7,820 nucleotides of DNA, from assembly GCA_002298165.1 (NCBI GenBank), contig DBMI01000115.1:1-7820 (forward strand), in the 5' to 3' direction. The translations under genes were made by a program, and so were the position numbers. Origin of the DNA: Desulfarculales bacterium UBA702. Its GTDB lineage: Bacteria; Desulfobacterota; Syntrophobacteria; Syntrophobacterales; Syntrophobacteraceae. The first letter of the stretch is position 1; the number at the start of each line of letters is the position of its first letter. Shown here piece by piece: positions 6,306 through 7,820 of this stretch. The notes under the pieces were generated by a model. The model was given only the letters and a program-made list of their open reading frames with translations. It was not told where the DNA came from and made no database searches.

Positions 6306-7481
6306 ATGGAAGGAGCTTTGACCGGAATCAAAGTGCTCGACCTCTCACGCCTTCTGCCAGGACCTTTTTGTTCGATGCTCATGGCCGACATGGGCGCGGA
6401 CGTAATTAAGGTGGAAGACCCCAAGCTGGGTGACTACATACGGTGGTGGGAGCCAAAGATCGGGCAGAACAGCGGATTTCATGTTGTTCTTAATAGAAAC
6501 AAGAGATCGCTTACCCTCAATTTGAAAAGTCCCGATGGAAAGCAGATCTTTGAAAAACTGGTATCCGGTGCAGACGTGGTGCTGGAAGGCTTTCGACCCG
6601 GCGTCATGAAAAAGCTCGGAGTCGGTTTCGAGGAATTGCAAAAAATAAATCCCGGGCTCGTCTACTGCGCGATTACCGGATATGGCTCCGATGGTCCACT
6701 CACAATGCGGGCAGGCCACGACATAAACTACCTTGCCCTGAATGGGGTCCTTTCCTACAGCGGCCGTGAGGCTCCGACCCTTACCGGCGTCCAGATAGCC
6801 GATCTTGGGGGAGGAGGTCTCCTGGCACTCTCCGGAATTCTGGCTGCCTTGCTCGCCCGCCAGCGGATTGGACGCGGGCAGTTCGTCGATGTTTCAATGG
6901 CGGAGGGAGCTTTTGCCTGGAATTGCCTCCGGTACGGTAAATTCATTGCTGACGGCGCGGTGCCCTCGCCGGGCGACGACATGTTAAATCACGGGTTTGC
7001 CTGCTATAACATCTATGAGACAAGTGACGGACGCCATATGAGCCTCGGCGCTCTAGAACCACAGTTCTGGAAATCGTTCTGCACGGCCGCGGGCAGGCCG
7101 GACTGGGACAGGCCGGATTATTTCGAACCGGGAGAGCACCAGAAGGACTTTATAAAGAGCCTCTCCGATTTTTTCCGTAGGAAAACCTTCTCGGAATGCG
7201 TCCAGATGTTTGCAAGCGCGGATTGCTGCTGCGAGCCGATCCTGAATCTCGCCGAGGCAATGGAGCAACCCGTCACCAAAGCCCGCGGCCTGGTGGTTGA
7301 CCTTGTGCACCAAACATGGGGAGCTTACAAGCAATTAGGTATAATTCCCAAATTTTCACTCACCCCCGGCTCGATACATTCACACGCCCCCGAGCTTGGC
7401 GAACACACCGGCCCCATTTTGGAAGATATGGGCTATTCAGTCCGCCAGATCGACGAATTGCGAAAAAGCGGGGTTGTGTAG
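6306..7481 (+). CDS. CaiB/BaiF-family (family III) CoA-transferase or alpha-methylacyl-CoA racemase
   Basis: This 391-residue protein starts with the family block GIKVLDLSRLLPGPFCSMLMA (7-27) and GADVIKVE (30-37), which bind CoA. The middle holds AITGYGSDGP (122-131). His138 (AGHDINYLALNG), Asp166 (IADLGGGG) and Glu251 (LGALEPQFW) line up with His126, Asp156 and Glu241 of the Mycobacterium tuberculosis alpha-methylacyl-CoA racemase, so a racemase acting on 2-methylacyl-CoA is more likely than a plain CoA-transferase, where only the Asp nucleophile is required. RTGRGQ-type sequence RIGRGQFVDVSM (187-198) is also a family mark. A run of three cysteines (307-309) lies in a loop where other members usually have fewer. 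CCGGAGG (6294-6300), 5 nt before the ATG, is a strong ribosome site. It lies 44 nt after cobA-hemD and ends at a strong terminator. No other fatty-acid or CoA gene is in view, so the substrate cannot be assigned. Confidence 0.88.
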   Translation: MEGALTGIKVLDLSRLLPGPFCSMLMADMGADVIKVEDPKLGDYIRWWEPKIGQNSGFHVVLNRNKRSLTLNLKSPDGKQIFEKLVSGADVVLEGFRPGVMKKLGVGFEELQKINPGLVYCAITGYGSDGPLTMRAGHDINYLALNGVLSYSGREAPTLTGVQIADLGGGGLLALSGILAALLARQRIGRGQFVDVSMAEGAFAWNCLRYGKFIADGAVPSPGDDMLNHGFACYNIYETSDGRHMSLGALEPQFWKSFCTAAGRPDWDRPDYFEPGEHQKDFIKSLSDFFRRKTFSECVQMFASADCCCEPILNLAEAMEQPVTKARGLVVDLVHQTWGAYKQLGIIPKFSLTPGSIHSHAPELGEHTGPILEDMGYSVRQIDELRKSGVV

Positions 7482-7522
7482 CAATCTTTTCAGGTTTTGT
7501 TTTCGCTCCCGGCCAATGAGTC

Positions 7523-7540
7523 GAAGATAAAATAGTCTTC
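7523..7540 (+). other. Small hairpin ahead of the main terminator
   Basis: GAAGA (7523-7527) pairs with TCTTC (7536-7540) around an 8-nt AT-rich loop. It sits between the racemase stop codon and the main terminator and has no T-run of its own. Too small to be assigned a role. Confidence 0.3.
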
Positions 7541-7546
7541 TTAAAA

Positions 7547-7590
7547 AAGCGAAACCCAACACTCCGACATACGGTTGTTGGGTTTCGTTT
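7547..7590 (+). terminator. Strong intrinsic terminator, possibly bidirectional
   Basis: CGAAACCCAAC (7550-7560) pairs perfectly with GTTGGGTTTCG (7577-7587), giving 11 bp that extends through a G-T wobble and A-T pairs to 7547/7590. The 16-nt loop holds a small inner stem CCG (7564-7566) with CGG (7572-7574). On the + strand a T-rich tract (7588-7596, broken by C) follows, and the A-run at 7543-7548 supplies a T-run for transcription on the - strand. It ends the + strand unit about 70 nt after the racemase gene and suggests that a convergent gene could lie beyond the right edge. Confidence 0.85.
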
Positions 7591-7750
7591 CTTCTACGTC
7601 CACCTGCAGATTGGGTCCCTATCAGCGCTCGACCCCATGCTACAAAGCTATTCAGACTGACAAATCGAGGACATGAGAAAAAAGCGGTCGTTGAGAAGCA
7701 AGGGCGGTAAGGATAAGGGTGGGCACTGTTTTGGGACTGCTGCCTAAATC

Positions 7751-7780
7751 CCGAATGGAAAACAATGGACCGAAATGGAA
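7751..7780 (+). repeat. Three 10-nt tandem units containing AATGGA
   Basis: AATGGA occurs at 7754-7759, 7764-7769 and 7774-7779, exactly 10 nt apart. The units read CCGAATGGAA, AACAATGGAC and CGAAATGGAA. The period is close to one helical turn, so a protein binding each copy would lie on one face of the DNA. No other copy of the array is seen in the window. Confidence 0.6.
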
Positions 7781-7788
7781 GGAAAACT

Positions 7789-7820
7789 CCCCTCCCCTGG
7801 CGGGAGGGGCTGGGGGAGGG
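7789..7820. repeat. GC-rich palindrome, probable REP-type dispersed repeat, cut by the window edge
   Basis: CCCCTCCC (7789-7796) pairs perfectly with GGGAGGGG (7802-7809) around a 5-nt loop. A second partner, GGGGAGGG (7813-7820), can pair with CCCTCCCC (7790-7797), so two hairpins compete. Elements of this make (C-rich arm, TGGCGGGAGGGG, second G-rich arm) occur as intergenic repeats in many bacterial genomes; this is from recollection, not a search. Only one copy lies in this window, and its right side may be incomplete. Confidence 0.6.

Larger units (their letters stand above)
7591..7820. other. Gene-free right end
   Basis: Together with 7482-7590 this makes about 340 nt without a supportable gene. 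I see no tRNA, no rRNA and no frame with a recognisable product. The only short + strand frame with a start is a basic 24-codon frame at 7673-7747, whose GAGG (7667-7670) is only 2 nt from the ATG, too close for normal initiation. The 3' part holds the short tandem repeat and the GC-rich palindrome listed separately. Confidence 0.6.

Noticed and set aside
7689..7731. Purine-rich stretch with several GG/GGG runs considered as a quadruplex
   Set aside because: The runs are short (mostly GG) with uneven loops; much weaker than the site at 7802-7820.
7673..7747. A 24-codon Lys/Arg-rich small frame
   Set aside because: GAGG is only 2 nt from the ATG, the frame is short enough to be chance, and no family is recognised.

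Overview
The window is an ordinary bacterial chromosome segment with a moderate GC content (mid-50s percent by eye, not computed). All six recognisable genes lie on the + strand and fall in two or three transcription units. Gene content suggests an anaerobic member of the Desulfobacterota (former Deltaproteobacteria): hemC lies next to a CobA-HemD fusion, with an FmdB zinc ribbon and a CaiB/BaiF-type CoA-transferase/racemase nearby. This lineage call is an inference from gene types and order; there is no rRNA or other direct marker.

Region 1 (1-3180) holds a tight cluster: prmC (release-factor glutamine methyltransferase), murA (first committed step of peptidoglycan synthesis) and a gene for a deoxyhypusine-synthase-like protein. 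The genes are 2 and 6 nt apart, each with a Shine-Dalgarno sequence in or beside the end of the preceding gene, so they are probably one operon. The third gene is the least expected. It follows the whole length of the deoxyhypusine synthase fold, but an isoleucine stands where the catalytic lysine should be.

Region 2 (3181-3438) is a 258-nt gap. It carries an extended -10 promoter candidate, then several inverted repeats (one pair arranged as a possible pseudoknot), then a weak hairpin with a T-run ending 19 nt before fmdB. It looks like a possible structured leader or attenuator, or simply the terminator of region 1 followed by the fmdB leader. A short membrane-segment-like reading frame on the - strand overlaps the end of region 1 and may be a gene remnant.

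Region 3 (3439-6261) has a small FmdB-type zinc-ribbon protein, hemC (TTG start, behind a TATAAT box and a perfect 7-bp hairpin) and a fused uroporphyrinogen-III methyltransferase/uroporphyrinogen-III synthase. HemC and the fusion protein act in sequence: porphobilinogen to hydroxymethylbilane to uroporphyrinogen III to precorrin-2. Precorrin-2 is the branch point to siroheme, cobalamin and, in many sulfate reducers, siroheme-derived heme.

Region 4 (6306-7590) has one CaiB/BaiF-family gene with the His/Asp/Glu set of alpha-methylacyl-CoA racemases, followed by a strong intrinsic terminator that could work in both directions. The last ~230 nt have no supportable gene. They hold three copies of AATGGA spaced exactly 10 nt apart and, at the very edge, a GC-rich palindrome that also meets the G-quadruplex pattern and resembles a dispersed REP-type repeat.

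I found no convincing complete novel system. The best leads are the lysine-less deoxyhypusine-synthase-like protein and the structured region before fmdB.
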